The notes: generated from the sequence alone by a model not told the origin. DNA of 64,000 nucleotides from Alphaproteobacteria bacterium (GCA_021776235.1 JAJFGG010000096.1:21485-85484), one strand, 5' to 3'; positions 52,774-63,439 are shown, counted from the first letter of the stretch. Translations and numbers: made by a program.

Positions 52774-55700
52774 ATGAAACTGCGTATTCTGGTTGCCTCG
52801 TTGACCGTCTTTGTCATTTCGATCGGCGCGCCAATTCAAGCGCAAGCCGGAATCCCTGGAACGGTTTCAATTTCGACGGAAAATGGCCCGAAATGTCTGG
52901 GTCTCTCCGGGCCCGCCGCGGCCAGTGTCGCTGTTACACTCACGGATTGCCATGGCGCGCCGGTTTGGCAAAAGCTCGCGGACGGCCGGATCGGATTGGG
53001 CCGGGCTTCCCGTCCGGACTTTTGCCTTGATGTCGATTCAGCCAGTCTCACGCCCAAGAATGTCAACATATGGAATTGTAGTGGTCTTGCGATAAACCAG
53101 GCATGGCTCTGGAGTGGCAATGGAACAATACGCCGCTACAATGGCTGTCTCAGCACGAATGAGACCGATTCGGGTCAACTGACAATCGCCGCCTGCGCCA
53201 ACCAGACATGGGTTCAGGCCGTCTATAAAAAGATCAAAGCGGCCAACACTTGCCGCGCCCTTAATCTGGTCGCAAAAAAGGACGGGCTGTATCGCAAACC
53301 GTTCACTTCGATTACGCCGCTTGAAAGGGAACTGGACGGCCCGCCGCAAAAATCGACCTGTGCGGCGCTGCTGAAAAAGGTGCAGGCCTCGGGGCCGGCC
53401 ACGTTGGCCGATCTGCCCGCATACCAAAGCAATCTGAACAAATTCTTCTCCAACTATTGCCACCGCGACCAGGCAAGCGGCTGGCGAAGCGATATCCAAC
53501 TGCGCGATACCGGCCCCTACATCCAGCAAATCGTAGACGGAGCCTGGCAAGGCACCGAGTTCGGCACCCACAATGCGGTGGTGATCTGGTATTCGCCGGA
53601 ATTCTATGAATTTGTTCAGAAACGCGCCGCCGGCGACGATACCTTCCCCATGCCGGAGGGCGCGATGTCGGTAAAGGAGATGTATGACCCGCCCTCATCC
53701 GACTGCGAGGGCGAAGATCCGATCAGTCTGAAGCCCTCCGAGCACGGTGTGGCATATTTCGTGCGCCACGGCGCAATCTCGATGGATGGTTGGTACTGGG
53801 GTTATTTCGGCTGGCAAAACTACCCGGAAGAAGTAGGCGATCTGAGCGATCAGGCCGCGGTCGACAGGTATTTTGCGGGGCTGGAAACCAATTTGGCCGC
53901 CAATCAATCCTGGCAATCCGCCGACGGCATCCCGGGCACGGCCAGCGTAACTTTCGGCGTTGGTACGGGCTGGGCACCGGCCTGCATTGACTGCCACGCC
54001 TCGGCAAAGTCCTATCAGACCTTTGCCGATTTAAAGAATATCACTGGCGGATCGGCGGAAGATCCCATCAACAGCTATCTCTCCATGAATTTCCCGACCG
54101 CCGCCGATCCGGCCGTGCCCAAACATACGGCGGACGCTGAAAAACGCAGCGCGCCGCCGCTCACGAAGGTGATCACGCCTTACGACGCGGCATTCCTGAA
54201 GACCTTTGCCCCGGCCGGAATTTTCGCTGATGGGACTGCGCCAATCGATGCCTCCGGCCTCCGTATGCCGTCGGCCAGCTTCGACACGGTGTGGGTCAAA
54301 CCGAATGACGGGCACAAAGCAGCCGGTGTCGCCAGCCAATATGTGACGTCCGATCAGTGCGTCGGCTGTCACGATGTGGGCCAGACCGGCCTGCTGTATG
54401 ATATGTCCACCATCGACCCGGTAAACAAGCATTTCATCGATCAGGCGCCCTACGGCACCTGGCGCACCTCGCCCATGGGGCTCGCCGGACGCGACCCGAT
54501 CTTTTTTGCCCAACTGGCCAGCGAGACGCAGACCTTTCACAATGCACCCGGCACCCCGGCGATTGTGGAAAATGTTTGCCTTGGCTGCCACGGCATCCAG
54601 GGTCAGCGTCAATACACCCTGGATCATGCCCAGACGAATAGCGGCGATTGCGGCCAGTTCAGCCGGGCCATGGTTGATCAGATACCGCTCGCCAATGGTA
54701 CGGCGCCGGCGGGTAGCCATCCCAATTACGGCGCCCTTGCCAGGGATGGCATTTCCTGCACGTCTTGCCATCACGCAATTTTCAAGAAAAACGATATTGC
54801 CAAGCATTTTCCGTCCGGCAAACCGGATGCGCAGAACAAATGCGTCGTAGCGCGGCAGCAGTTCCTCAATCCAGGCGTCGATCACGATACCCTGGCCGCC
54901 ACCTTTACCGGCAGTTACCTGGTCGGCGATCCTGGCAGGATTGGCGCGCCCATGGAAAAACCACAGCCCAAGCCCATGCAGAACGCCCTGGGCCTGACCC
55001 CGCACCAGGACGATACTTTCAGCAAATCCGATATTTGCGGCAGTTGTCACACGGTGCATTTGCCGATCCTGCACAAGGGCAAGACCGTGGGTACGGTGTT
55101 CGAACAGACCACCTATCCGGAATGGGCCTTCAGCGAATTCCGCACCGGCAAGACGGCCAATTATCCCAAAGGCGGCGGTACATTGCCAAGCGGTGCGCCA
55201 AGCGCAGGCAAACTGCAGATTTCCTGCCAACGCTGCCATATGGAAAGTTCCAACTCAGTAAAAACGGCGGGCTTTCCCAACGGTCTGGTATTCCCGGATC
55301 TGGCGCCCGAAAATCGCTATATCAGCAAAATCGCGACCATTCAGGAAAAGACAAATTTCCCTGCCTCTGACAACACTCTGCCGGCCAAAGAAATCGATCT
55401 GCAGCGGCGCGAAGGCTTTGCCCGGCATACCCTGGTCGGCCTCAACGTATTCTTCATGTCCATGGCCAAACAGTTTCCCGATGTCTTGGGTATTCCCAAG
55501 GACGCGAAGGGTTATATGGGCCTCGACCCGACCAAGGAAACCACCAATCTGCCGTTTATCGACCGAACTTTGCGGCGCATGCAGGGCAGTGCAAAAACCA
55601 AGACGGCGACAATTGCATTGGAGTCGGCGGAAATTACCGACAGTGTTCTGAATGCTAAGGTCAAAATTGTCAGTGGCGTGGCGCACAAATTCCCCTCCGG

Positions 55701-56574
55701 CGTGGGCTTCCGCCGCGCCTTTGTCGAATTCAAGGTGCTGGATGCGCTGAACAACACGCTTTGGGGGTCAGGCGTCACCAATGGCGCCGGCGTTATCATG
55801 GACAATGGCGCGAACCCAGCGTTCGGCAGTCCAATCGACGGTGAATTGTGGTGGGACCAGGACTGTAATCCGGTCGAAGACCGCCTGGCATTCCAGCCGC
55901 ATTTCCAGAGAATATCCAAACAGAACCAGGCGCAGATTTACCAGGAACTGGTGATGGCGCCGCCACCAAACGCCGACATCACGCCGGAAGCACCGGGCCA
56001 CGCGCCGGTGAAGACGGCAAACCAGCCGGTTACCATGTGCGGCACCCAGCTTGGCTCAGATGACAATCAATCCATCCAGTATCCGGGGTGGAGCCTGACC
56101 ACGAGCTTCCTGTCGATCTGTGCCCAGGCCAAAGACAACCGGTTGCTGCCCCAGGGCTATCTGCCCCTGGCGGACCGGGTGGCAATCTCGAAAATGTTTA
56201 CCGGCGCATCGGACCCGAAGGCTGGGGTCAACGCCGGGTCCATGGCGGAAAAACTGGCCAAGGAAGGCGGCTCATGGGGCGTTGGCAGCGATCCGGATTA
56301 TACTTCCGTTGACAACAAGCCCTATGGCGGCGGCGACACGTTCACTTACGCCATTCCCTTGAGTGATATTGCCGGTGCGCCCGCGAAGGTCAGCGCAAGC
56401 ATCTATTACCAGGCGACGCCGCCGTTCTATCTGCAGGACCGGTTCTGCACCGCCAAGGGGGATGACCGCGACCGGCTCTACTATCTGGCCGGCAAGCTTA
56501 ATCTGGACAAAATCGCCGACGGCTGGAAGTTGCCGATCGCTTCCGCCGTCCTGGCTGTGCCCGCGCCCAGGTAA
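52774..56574 (+). CDS. Large exported hexaheme cytochrome c with ricin-B-lectin-like N-terminus
   Basis: 1266 residues from the ATG at 52774 (AAGGA upstream). The signal peptide is ILVASLTVFVISIGAPIQAQ. Residues about 28-155 look like a ricin-type beta-trefoil: three QxW-like repeats (APVWQKL, NQAWLW, NQTWVQ) with spaced cysteines. Six CXXCH haem sites occupy the middle: CIDCH, CVGCH, CLGCH, CTSCH, CGSCH and CQRCH (about residues 403, 528, 601, 661, 754, 817). A beta-rich C-terminal third contains VAHKFPSGVGFRRAFVEF. It is probably periplasmic or surface-exposed and may oxidise a bound substrate. No porin or partner cytochrome is adjacent. Confidence 0.85.
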   Translation: MKLRILVASLTVFVISIGAPIQAQAGIPGTVSISTENGPKCLGLSGPAAASVAVTLTDCHGAPVWQKLADGRIGLGRASRPDFCLDVDSASLTPKNVNIWNCSGLAINQAWLWSGNGTIRRYNGCLSTNETDSGQLTIAACANQTWVQAVYKKIKAANTCRALNLVAKKDGLYRKPFTSITPLERELDGPPQKSTCAALLKKVQASGPATLADLPAYQSNLNKFFSNYCHRDQASGWRSDIQLRDTGPYIQQIVDGAWQGTEFGTHNAVVIWYSPEFYEFVQKRAAGDDTFPMPEGAMSVKEMYDPPSSDCEGEDPISLKPSEHGVAYFVRHGAISMDGWYWGYFGWQNYPEEVGDLSDQAAVDRYFAGLETNLAANQSWQSADGIPGTASVTFGVGTGWAPACIDCHASAKSYQTFADLKNITGGSAEDPINSYLSMNFPTAADPAVPKHTADAEKRSAPPLTKVITPYDAAFLKTFAPAGIFADGTAPIDASGLRMPSASFDTVWVKPNDGHKAAGVASQYVTSDQCVGCHDVGQTGLLYDMSTIDPVNKHFIDQAPYGTWRTSPMGLAGRDPIFFAQLASETQTFHNAPGTPAIVENVCLGCHGIQGQRQYTLDHAQTNSGDCGQFSRAMVDQIPLANGTAPAGSHPNYGALARDGISCTSCHHAIFKKNDIAKHFPSGKPDAQNKCVVARQQFLNPGVDHDTLAATFTGSYLVGDPGRIGAPMEKPQPKPMQNALGLTPHQDDTFSKSDICGSCHTVHLPILHKGKTVGTVFEQTTYPEWAFSEFRTGKTANYPKGGGTLPSGAPSAGKLQISCQRCHMESSNSVKTAGFPNGLVFPDLAPENRYISKIATIQEKTNFPASDNTLPAKEIDLQRREGFARHTLVGLNVFFMSMAKQFPDVLGIPKDAKGYMGLDPTKETTNLPFIDRTLRRMQGSAKTKTATIALESAEITDSVLNAKVKIVSGVAHKFPSGVGFRRAFVEFKVLDALNNTLWGSGVTNGAGVIMDNGANPAFGSPIDGELWWDQDCNPVEDRLAFQPHFQRISKQNQAQIYQELVMAPPPNADITPEAPGHAPVKTANQPVTMCGTQLGSDDNQSIQYPGWSLTTSFLSICAQAKDNRLLPQGYLPLADRVAISKMFTGASDPKAGVNAGSMAEKLAKEGGSWGVGSDPDYTSVDNKPYGGGDTFTYAIPLSDIAGAPAKVSASIYYQATPPFYLQDRFCTAKGDDRDRLYYLAGKLNLDKIADGWKLPIASAVLAVPAPR

Positions 56575-56834
56575 AGGAGGCCATTGCAATCGGGCGGCAT
56601 TAAGAAAAGCCAGCCTGAGCCGGATGAGGCCAGAGACTTGGTTGCCAATGTGCGCCATACCTCGCGGTCAGCGCCCGGCCGCCAGTTGTTTTGGTTTTGT
56701 TCTTTTTTCTCGACACCTCTTGGTCGTTCTGCCATAGTTTCCTGCAACCTGGATTGACCGGCCAGGGGCCCGGCCATGGTTGCGGCTGGTCTTGGAGCTG
56801 GTTTTGATGCGGCGATTGAGCGGGAGTGCGGGGC

Positions 56835-58367
56835 ATGGTGGCCCATGTGGGTACGGTGGCGTTTCTGGGCATCGATGCCCTGGCAGTGGATGTGCAGGTA
56901 CAACTGGCCTCGGGCCTGCCAGCCTTCACTGTCGTCGGCCTGCCGGACAAGGCGGTAGCGGAAAGCCGCGAACGGGTACGCGGGGCCCTGGGCGCCATTG
57001 GTTTGGCGCTGCCGCCGAAACGCATCACTGTCAACCTGGCGCCTGCTGATCTGCCCAAGGAAGGCAGCCACTACGACTTGCCCATCGCCCTTGGCCTGCT
57101 GCTGGCCATGGATGTGCTGCCCAAGGATGAACTGGCGGAATATAACGCCGTTGGTGAACTGTCGCTTGATGGCGCGCTGACCGCGGTGGCCGGCGTACTG
57201 CCGGCGGCGGTGGCGGCGCAGGGCCAGGGCAGGGGCCTGATCTGCCCTTTGGAACAGGGCGGCGAAGCGGCCTGGGCCGGCGACCTGCGGGTTCTTGCAC
57301 CGGGCAATTTGCTGGCCCTGATCAATCATTTCAAGGGCAGCCAGGTGCTGCCGCAACCGGCCCCCGAATTGGCCGATGAAACCGGCCCGCAACTGGACCT
57401 GGCCGATATCAAGGGCCAGGAAAGCGCCAAGCGGGCCTTGGAAGTCGCGGCCGCAGGAGGCCACAACCTGCTGTTGACCGGCCCGCCCGGGGCCGGCAAA
57501 TCCATGCTGGCGGAACGCCTGCCGGGCATTTTGCCGCCCCTGGATGCGCGGGAGGCATTGGAGGTTTCCATGATCGCCTCCATCGCCGGGCAACTGGGCG
57601 ATGGCCGCCTGCGCCGGCGCCGCCCGTTTCGCAATCCGCATCATTCGTCCTCCATGGCCGCGATGATCGGCGGCGGCAGCCGGGCCCGTCCGGGCGAGGT
57701 CAGCCTGGCCCATTGCGGCGTGTTGTTCCTGGACGAATTGCCCGAATGCAGCCGGCAGCTTCTGGAAAGCCTGCGCCAGCCCATTGAATCCGGCCGCGCC
57801 GTGGTCGCCCGCGCCAACGCCCATGTAACCTATCCGGCCCGTTTTCAATTTATCTCGGCCATGAACCCCTGCCGATGCGGCCATTTGGGCGATGCGGACC
57901 TGGCCTGCAGCAGAGCCCCCAGATGCGCCGAAGACTATCAGCGCAAATTGTCCGGCCCTCTGCTGGACCGCATCGATATGCATATTCAGGTGCCGAATGT
58001 GTCAGCCGCGGATCTGGACCTGCCCCCCGCAAGTGAAGGCACCGCGGCCGTGGCGGCGCGCATCGCCCGGGCCCGTAACCGGCAACGGGAGCGGTATGTA
58101 AACCAGGCGCCCGAACAGCCGAATGATAACATTATACGTTTGAACGCCCATGCCGACGGCAAATTGCTGGAGGCGGTCGCCACCCCCGACGATGGCGGCC
58201 GCGAACTTTTGCGCCAGGCCACCGGGCGCATGCACCTTTCGGCCCGTGGTTATCACCGGGTCCTGCGTGTCGCCCGCACCCTGGCGGATCTGGAAAGCAG
58301 CGAGGTGGTGCACCGCGTGCACGTGGCCGAGGCCTTGAGCTACCGGCGCCTGCGCGGCGCGACCTGA
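56835..58367 (+). CDS. comM: ComM/YifB-family Mg-chelatase-like AAA+ ATPase
   Basis: 510 residues from the ATG at 56835, with GGGAG eight bases upstream. The N-terminal ChlI-like domain reads VQVQLASGLPAFTVVGLPDK and ITVNLAPADLPKEGSHYDLP. The AAA+ core has Walker A LTGPPGAGKSMLAERLPGIL, Walker B GVLFLDELPECSRQLLESLR, and the zinc-like insert NPCRCGHLGDADLACSRAPR. ComM is a branch-migration helicase in natural transformation. A signal for competence genes was not seen elsewhere in the window. Confidence 0.95.
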   Translation: MVAHVGTVAFLGIDALAVDVQVQLASGLPAFTVVGLPDKAVAESRERVRGALGAIGLALPPKRITVNLAPADLPKEGSHYDLPIALGLLLAMDVLPKDELAEYNAVGELSLDGALTAVAGVLPAAVAAQGQGRGLICPLEQGGEAAWAGDLRVLAPGNLLALINHFKGSQVLPQPAPELADETGPQLDLADIKGQESAKRALEVAAAGGHNLLLTGPPGAGKSMLAERLPGILPPLDAREALEVSMIASIAGQLGDGRLRRRRPFRNPHHSSSMAAMIGGGSRARPGEVSLAHCGVLFLDELPECSRQLLESLRQPIESGRAVVARANAHVTYPARFQFISAMNPCRCGHLGDADLACSRAPRCAEDYQRKLSGPLLDRIDMHIQVPNVSAADLDLPPASEGTAAVAARIARARNRQRERYVNQAPEQPNDNIIRLNAHADGKLLEAVATPDDGGRELLRQATGRMHLSARGYHRVLRVARTLADLESSEVVHRVHVAEALSYRRLRGAT

Positions 58368-58642
58368 ACGGTGCCCCCATGCAACCCGGACCGATGCCGA
58401 TGCTCGACGACACCCGGAAGTTACCCAGGAATCCAGTTTGGAGCCGCGATGAACCGATCCTGACACTCCGTCTCTACCTGTGCCATCGAGACCCCGAGCC
58501 CGCGAGGGGGGTCCCGAAGTGGTCGCGTTGTCCAAAGTTCTGAACCGGATGGGCACCCATCGGCTTATTTGGGCTGTAAACCGAATTCCGCGTTTTATGC
58601 GATTCCATCCAATCATCTTGTGCATCAACATTGAGGCTGAAA

Positions 58643-59092
58643 ATGTACTTTTGGAAAACAAAAATTCTAGCTGAGAACATAAAAACCGATAACCTGAAAC
58701 AGAGCGATTTCAAGAATTACCTAATTGCTGGAAACATAATAATATTTGTTAGTTTCTATGGGATTTTGCTTGAGTATACAGAAAATTTGTACGCATTACT
58801 ATTTGAGATGGCCGGAACTATTTTGATGACTGTGTTCGGAATGAATATAATTTTCAGAACAAACGGCGGTGATGAGGGCGAGGAATATTTAAACAGATAC
58901 ATTTCAATATCATTCCCACTATATTTGAAATTTATTTTACTAGGCGTCGCCCTAGGTGTGGTTTTGGAAGTAATGCGGGAATACAGTGTACCTGATGTCT
59001 ATATTGATTGGCTTTATTCGACCTCACTCTTATTTTTTTATTTCGTGTTCTTTTGGAGAATTAATGTCCATATTCGATGTATCAATGCATAG
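58643..59092 (+). CDS. AT-rich hypothetical membrane protein
   Basis: 149 residues from the ATG at 58643, with GAGG seven bases upstream; a TTG four codons earlier is possible. Four hydrophobic segments are predicted (YLIAGNIIIFVSFYGILLEY, LFEMAGTILMTVFGMNIIF, PLYLKFILLGVALGVVLEV, TSLLFFYFVFFW). Base and codon use are strongly AT-rich (many ata, aat, ttt codons), in contrast to both neighbours, so recent transfer is likely. I recognise no family. It is preceded by about 270 bases without a gene. Confidence 0.6.
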   Translation: MYFWKTKILAENIKTDNLKQSDFKNYLIAGNIIIFVSFYGILLEYTENLYALLFEMAGTILMTVFGMNIIFRTNGGDEGEEYLNRYISISFPLYLKFILLGVALGVVLEVMREYSVPDVYIDWLYSTSLLFFYFVFFWRINVHIRCINA

Positions 59093-59192
59093 GAATTCAC
59101 GGCCCTTTTTTGCGCCGCCGCTGACGGCCTGACCGCCGCCGCCCCAAGCTGGCTACATTGCCGTCGCGGCTGCAAAATGCCATGTTATCTGA

Positions 59193-61475
59193 ATGGAATT
59201 GTTGCGGATTCTGCTGCAGAACAGATACTTCGGCCCGTTGCTGGTGTCCCTGGGCATGGCCATTGTTGTATTGGTGTTCAATATTGACACCTTGTCGGGT
59301 GAGCCCAGCAACAATCTCGGGCCCACTTCGCTGACGGTGATTGCCATGACCATCGCGGTGGTCCTGGCATTTCTGTTCTTTGACACCCGAGGCAAGTTTG
59401 CCCGCCTGAACAATCAGTCCGAGCGGGTCTCGGAAATGGCCGACCGCCTGACCGTGGCAATCGAGAAATTGAATCACGTCAATGCCGATTTGCAGCAGTC
59501 CGAGGAACGCTATCGCGGCCTGGTGGAAACCCAGGATGCCTTTATCGTCCGGCGCACGGCCGATGGGCTGCTTACCTTCGTCAACAGCGCTTTTCGTGAA
59601 CAGTTCGAGGTGGCTCCAGCGGAATTGGAAGGCAGCGATTTTACCCCTGATGTACATCCCGAAGACCAGGGTATCGCTGCAAGCTTGGCACCTGGATTGC
59701 TGGTGCCGCCCTACCGTATCCGCTACGACCAGCGTGTCCTGACCCGCGAGGGTTGGCGCTGGATCGCCTGGATCGATTACGCCATCCGTGACGAAAGCGG
59801 CGGCATACAGGAGGTCCAATCCATCGGCCGGGATGTCACGGCCCGCAAGCTGGCGGAAGGGCAGTTGAAGGCTGCCCGCGACGACGCCGAAGCCGCCAAT
59901 CGCGCCAAGTCCAGCTTTCTGGCCACGGTCAGCCACGAAATCCGCACACCGATGAACGGCATCCTGGGCATGACGCGTCTGTTGCTGGATACCAAACTGA
60001 CGGATCAGCAGTATGGCTATGCCGGCGCGGTGCGGCAGTCGGGCGAGGCCCTGCTGGCCATTATCAGCGACATTCTGGACTATTCCAAAATCGAGGCCGG
60101 AAAACTGGACTTGCAGGAACAGCCCTTCAATTTGATCCATACCGTGGAACAGGCCTGCGAGTTGCTGGCCGCCCGTGCGGTGGAGCGCGACATAGCCATT
60201 GGCGCCACGTTCGCGCCGGAAGTTCCGGAGTATCTGTATGGCGATGCCGGCCGGTTGCGTCAGATAATTCTGAATCTGGGCGGCAACGCCATCAAATTTA
60301 CGGATCACGGCGGTGTCATGATTGCGGTTTCCGTGACCGCCGAGAACGAGGCCGGGGTCGTTGTGCTGTTCGAAGTTATCGACACGGGCATCGGCATTGC
60401 AGAGGCTGTGCAGGAACAGATGTTCGAGGAATTCAGCCAGGTCGATTCCGGCAGCACCCGCCGCCATGGCGGTACTGGCCTGGGCCTGGCCATTTCACAA
60501 CGCATCGTACAGCGTATGAAAGGGCAGATTGGGGTGGAAAGCGCCCTGGGCGCGGGCAGTACCTTCTGGTTCATGGTTGACCTGGCCTTTGATGTCTCGG
60601 CGCCCGAAGCAACCGTGGCCCGGGACGCACTCGCCGGGCAAAGCATCTTGCTGTGCGATGGCAATGCTTCCTCGCGCGAAGTCATTCGCCGCAGTCTGAC
60701 AGCGCTGGGGGCGGCAGTCAGCGACAACGGGACTCCGGAACAAGTCCTGCAATCCCTGGCCCAGGCCGAGAGCGATGGTGCAATCTTCGATACCGCCTTG
60801 ATAGATGGTGCGTTGCCGGAAAAAACCATCACCGAACTGGGGGAAAAATTGCGGCAGAGTGCGGCAGGCGCGGCTTGCCGCCTGGTTCTGCTGTTGTGGG
60901 TTGATCAGCATTCGCGCCTGGAACCTTATCGCGAAAATGGCTTTGAATTTTTTCTGGTGCGGCCTATTCGCCGCGGCACCCTGGTGCAGGTCTTGACCGG
61001 GGTTCACAACAAGGAGGGCGGCTGGGTCGATGCCCGTCTGCCGGAAACGATTGCCGAACCAAGCACCAAGGAAACCGACGGGCCGGTCCGCGTGCTGTTG
61101 GCCGAGGACAACCGTATCAACCAGATGCTGGCGGAAGCATTGTTGGAACATCTGGGCCTGGACACGGAATGCGTCGCCGATGGCCGCGAGGCGGTTGAGG
61201 CTGTACAAAAGGGCGACTTCGCCCTGGTTTTGATGGATGTCAACATGCCCTTGATGGATGGCCTGCAGGCAACCCGCGAAATCCGCGCTCTGGAAGGTGA
61301 AAAGGCGGCAATCCCGATCATTGCCATGACCGCCTCGGCCATGGAAGAGGACCGGCAACGCTGCGCCGCGGCTGGCATGAACGACTATATCGCCAAGCCT
61401 GTGGAAGTGGAGGAATTGCAGCGCCTGATCGCGCGGTGGAGCAACATTCCCTTTGTCAAATCCGCCGCATCATGA
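59193..61475 (+). CDS. PAS hybrid sensor histidine kinase with two receivers
   Basis: 760 residues. Two membrane helices (about 13-32 and 46-63) precede a coiled coil and PAS domain (104-220). HisKA has the H-box [20 protein letters not shown]; HATPase_c shows [26 protein letters not shown] and [15 protein letters not shown]. The first receiver (about 485-605) is degenerate ([15 protein letters not shown]), but the second (635-755) is intact: [42 protein letters not shown] and YIAKPVE. It would phosphorylate itself or a partner on a cytosolic signal. No output regulator is adjacent. Confidence 0.93.
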   Translation: MELLRILLQNRYFGPLLVSLGMAIVVLVFNIDTLSGEPSNNLGPTSLTVIAMTIAVVLAFLFFDTRGKFARLNNQSERVSEMADRLTVAIEKLNHVNADLQQSEERYRGLVETQDAFIVRRTADGLLTFVNSAFREQFEVAPAELEGSDFTPDVHPEDQGIAASLAPGLLVPPYRIRYDQRVLTREGWRWIAWIDYAIRDESGGIQEVQSIGRDVTARKLAEGQLKAARDDAEAANRAKSSFLATVSHEIRTPMNGILGMTRLLLDTKLTDQQYGYAGAVRQSGEALLAIISDILDYSKIEAGKLDLQEQPFNLIHTVEQACELLAARAVERDIAIGATFAPEVPEYLYGDAGRLRQIILNLGGNAIKFTDHGGVMIAVSVTAENEAGVVVLFEVIDTGIGIAEAVQEQMFEEFSQVDSGSTRRHGGTGLGLAISQRIVQRMKGQIGVESALGAGSTFWFMVDLAFDVSAPEATVARDALAGQSILLCDGNASSREVIRRSLTALGAAVSDNGTPEQVLQSLAQAESDGAIFDTALIDGALPEKTITELGEKLRQSAAGAACRLVLLLWVDQHSRLEPYRENGFEFFLVRPIRRGTLVQVLTGVHNKEGGWVDARLPETIAEPSTKETDGPVRVLLAEDNRINQMLAEALLEHLGLDTECVADGREAVEAVQKGDFALVLMDVNMPLMDGLQATREIRALEGEKAAIPIIAMTASAMEEDRQRCAAAGMNDYIAKPVEVEELQRLIARWSNIPFVKSAAS

Positions 61476-61571
61476 GCCTGGCGCGCGAAAGCATGCCATG
61501 AAGGCCGGCGCCCCAAGCAAAATCAGGCCATCCCACGGCGGCCCCGCCGCGCCTAATTTTCAGGCCCGGCC

Positions 61572-62915
61572 GTGAACAAAACCGTCAGCGAAGCCGTGGC
61601 GGAAGACCGGCCGGGCTGGCTGGCCGCTATGCGGGTCTATACGGACCGCCGGGTCGTCGCCATTCTGTTTCTGGGCTTTTCGTCGGGTATGCCCTTGCTG
61701 TTGACTTTTTCCACCCTGTCGATCTGGCTGGCGGAGGAAGGCATCTCGAAAACCGCCATCGGTCTGTTCGCCCTGGTCGGCATGCCCTATTCCCTGAAGT
61801 TCATTTGGGCGCCGTTTATCGACCAGTTGCGCCTGCCGCTGTTGACCCGCTGGCTTGGCCGGCGCCGGGGCTGGGCCATTCTGACGCAAGTTGCCCTGAT
61901 GATTGGTATCATCGGTCTGGGCAGCAACGACCCCGCAAACGGCGCCTGGGCCATGGCCGCCTGGGCCATCGTCGTCACCTTCGCCTCGGCCAGCCAGGAT
62001 GTGGTGATCGATGCCTACCGCGTGGAAATTCTGGAAGAGAGGCAATTTGGCGCCGGTGCGGCGATGATCGTCGCGGGTTATCGCCTCGGTATGCTGGCCT
62101 CCGGCGCGGGCGCCTTGTATCTGGCCGAGGAAGTAAGCTGGTTCTGGGTCTACACGGCCATGGCAGGGTTGATGCTGGTGGGCATGCTGACGATCTTGCT
62201 GAATCCGGAGCCGGCGCAAAGCCGGGCCGATACCCCGGGCCCGAAGGAACGCACGGATCCCATTCAATGGCTGCGGCGGGCGGTGGTGGAACCGTTCGCG
62301 GAATTTCTGCGCCGGGGCGGTTGGCAACCTGCCCTGCTAATTTTGCTGTTCGTGGTGTTCTACAAATTCGGCGACAGTCTGGCTGGTATCATGGCCAATC
62401 CGTTTTATGTGGAGATCGGCTTTTCCAAGGCCGAGATCGCCTCTGTATCCAAGATATTCGGCCTTGGCGCCACCTTGGCCGGCGGCTTCCTGGGCGGCCT
62501 GTTTGTGGTCCGCCGCGGCATCATGCAAAGCCTGTTATTTTGCGGCTTTTTGCAGATGTTTTCCAACCTGATGTTCGCCGTTCAGGCTCTGGTCGGCCAC
62601 GACATCGCTATGTTGGCTGTGACCATCGCGGTCGAGAATGTGGCCGGTGGCATGGGCACAGCGGCCTTTGTCGCCTACCTGGCGTCGCTGTGCAACCTGG
62701 CCTATACGGCGACCCAGTATGCCTTGCTCTCGTCGCTGATGGCCCTGGCCCGTACCGCGCTCTCGGCGCCGGGGGGCGCGGTGGCGGAAAGCACCAGTTG
62801 GGTGGCCTTTTTCCTGATTACCACGATCGCGGCCCTGCCGGGGCTGGCCTTGTTGTGGTTGTTGATCCGACGTGGCATCGTGCCAAGATCCGAAGCTGAC
62901 GCGGGCGCGCCATGA
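61572..62915 (+). CDS. AmpG-like MFS muropeptide permease
   Basis: 447 residues from a GTG start. Twelve hydrophobic segments with AmpG landmarks: FLGFSSGMPLLLTFSTLSIW, VGMPYSLKFIWAPFIDQL, VTFASASQDVVIDAYRVEIL, AGYRLGMLASGAGALYLAEE and ENVAGGMGTAAFVAYLASLC. AmpG carries anhydro-muropeptides from periplasm to cytosol in peptidoglycan recycling. Its TGA overlaps the macrodomain ATG by four bases, so the two are coupled. Confidence 0.9.
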   Translation: MNKTVSEAVAEDRPGWLAAMRVYTDRRVVAILFLGFSSGMPLLLTFSTLSIWLAEEGISKTAIGLFALVGMPYSLKFIWAPFIDQLRLPLLTRWLGRRRGWAILTQVALMIGIIGLGSNDPANGAWAMAAWAIVVTFASASQDVVIDAYRVEILEERQFGAGAAMIVAGYRLGMLASGAGALYLAEEVSWFWVYTAMAGLMLVGMLTILLNPEPAQSRADTPGPKERTDPIQWLRRAVVEPFAEFLRRGGWQPALLILLFVVFYKFGDSLAGIMANPFYVEIGFSKAEIASVSKIFGLGATLAGGFLGGLFVVRRGIMQSLLFCGFLQMFSNLMFAVQALVGHDIAMLAVTIAVENVAGGMGTAAFVAYLASLCNLAYTATQYALLSSLMALARTALSAPGGAVAESTSWVAFFLITTIAALPGLALLWLLIRRGIVPRSEADAGAP

Positions 62916-63439
62916 CGGTATCCATGGAGATCATAGAGGCCGATATTACGACGCTGGATGTGGATGCCATCGTCAACGCGGCAAACGAGCAATTGCTGCC
63001 GGGGGGCGGCGTGTGCGGCGCCATTCATGCCGCCGCCGGTCCGGGTCTGGCGCAGGAATGCCGCCAGCTGGCTGGTTGTCCAACCGGCTCGGCCCGCATC
63101 ACCGCCGGGCATGATCTGACCGCGCGCCACGTAATCCATGCGGTGGGCCCTGTTTGGCACGGCGGCGAACGCAACGAAGCCGCTCTTTTGGCTTCGGCCT
63201 ATCAGGTCTGTTACCAACTGGCGGACGAGGCGGGACTGTCCTCCATAGCCTTTCCCGCCATTTCGACCGGCATCTTCGGCTATCCCCTGCGGGCCGCAAC
63301 GGGAATTGCGGTTAGCGCCGCGCAGACCTATCAGGCGGCACCGGGCAGCCTGCGGCATATTGTTTTTTGCTGTTTCGGTGCGGACGTCAGCGATGTCTAT
63401 CGCGATATTCACCACCAGTTATTTTTTGACGCACCGTGA
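62912..63439 (+). CDS. Macrodomain O-acetyl-ADP-ribose deacetylase
   Basis: 175 residues, ATG overlapping the AmpG stop (ATGA). The MacroD/YmdB signature is complete: ADITTLDVDAIVNAANEQLL, GGGVCGAIHAAAGPGLAQEC, TAGHDLTARHVIHAVGPVWH and AFPAISTGIFGYPLRAATGI. Members remove ADP-ribose from proteins and hydrolyse O-acetyl-ADP-ribose. Cytosolic. Coupling to AmpG is a genomic habit rather than a known pathway. Confidence 0.95.
   Translation: MTVSMEIIEADITTLDVDAIVNAANEQLLPGGGVCGAIHAAAGPGLAQECRQLAGCPTGSARITAGHDLTARHVIHAVGPVWHGGERNEAALLASAYQVCYQLADEAGLSSIAFPAISTGIFGYPLRAATGIAVSAAQTYQAAPGSLRHIVFCCFGADVSDVYRDIHHQLFFDAP

Noticed and set aside
54031..55239. 402-codon open frame opposite the hexaheme cytochrome
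   Set aside because: Lies entirely within a gene with six CXXCH motifs, and no domain was recognised in it.
56481..57983. 500-codon open frame opposite comM
   Set aside because: Gln/Arg-rich shadow of the ComM ATPase; no ribosome site and no recognisable domain.
58371..58642. Insertion-sequence remnant
   Set aside because: Only a short inverted repeat is visible; no transposase fragment or matching ends could be identified.
59097..60467. 456-codon open frame opposite the hybrid kinase
   Set aside because: Shadow of PAS/HisKA coding sequence; composition and lack of motifs argue against it.
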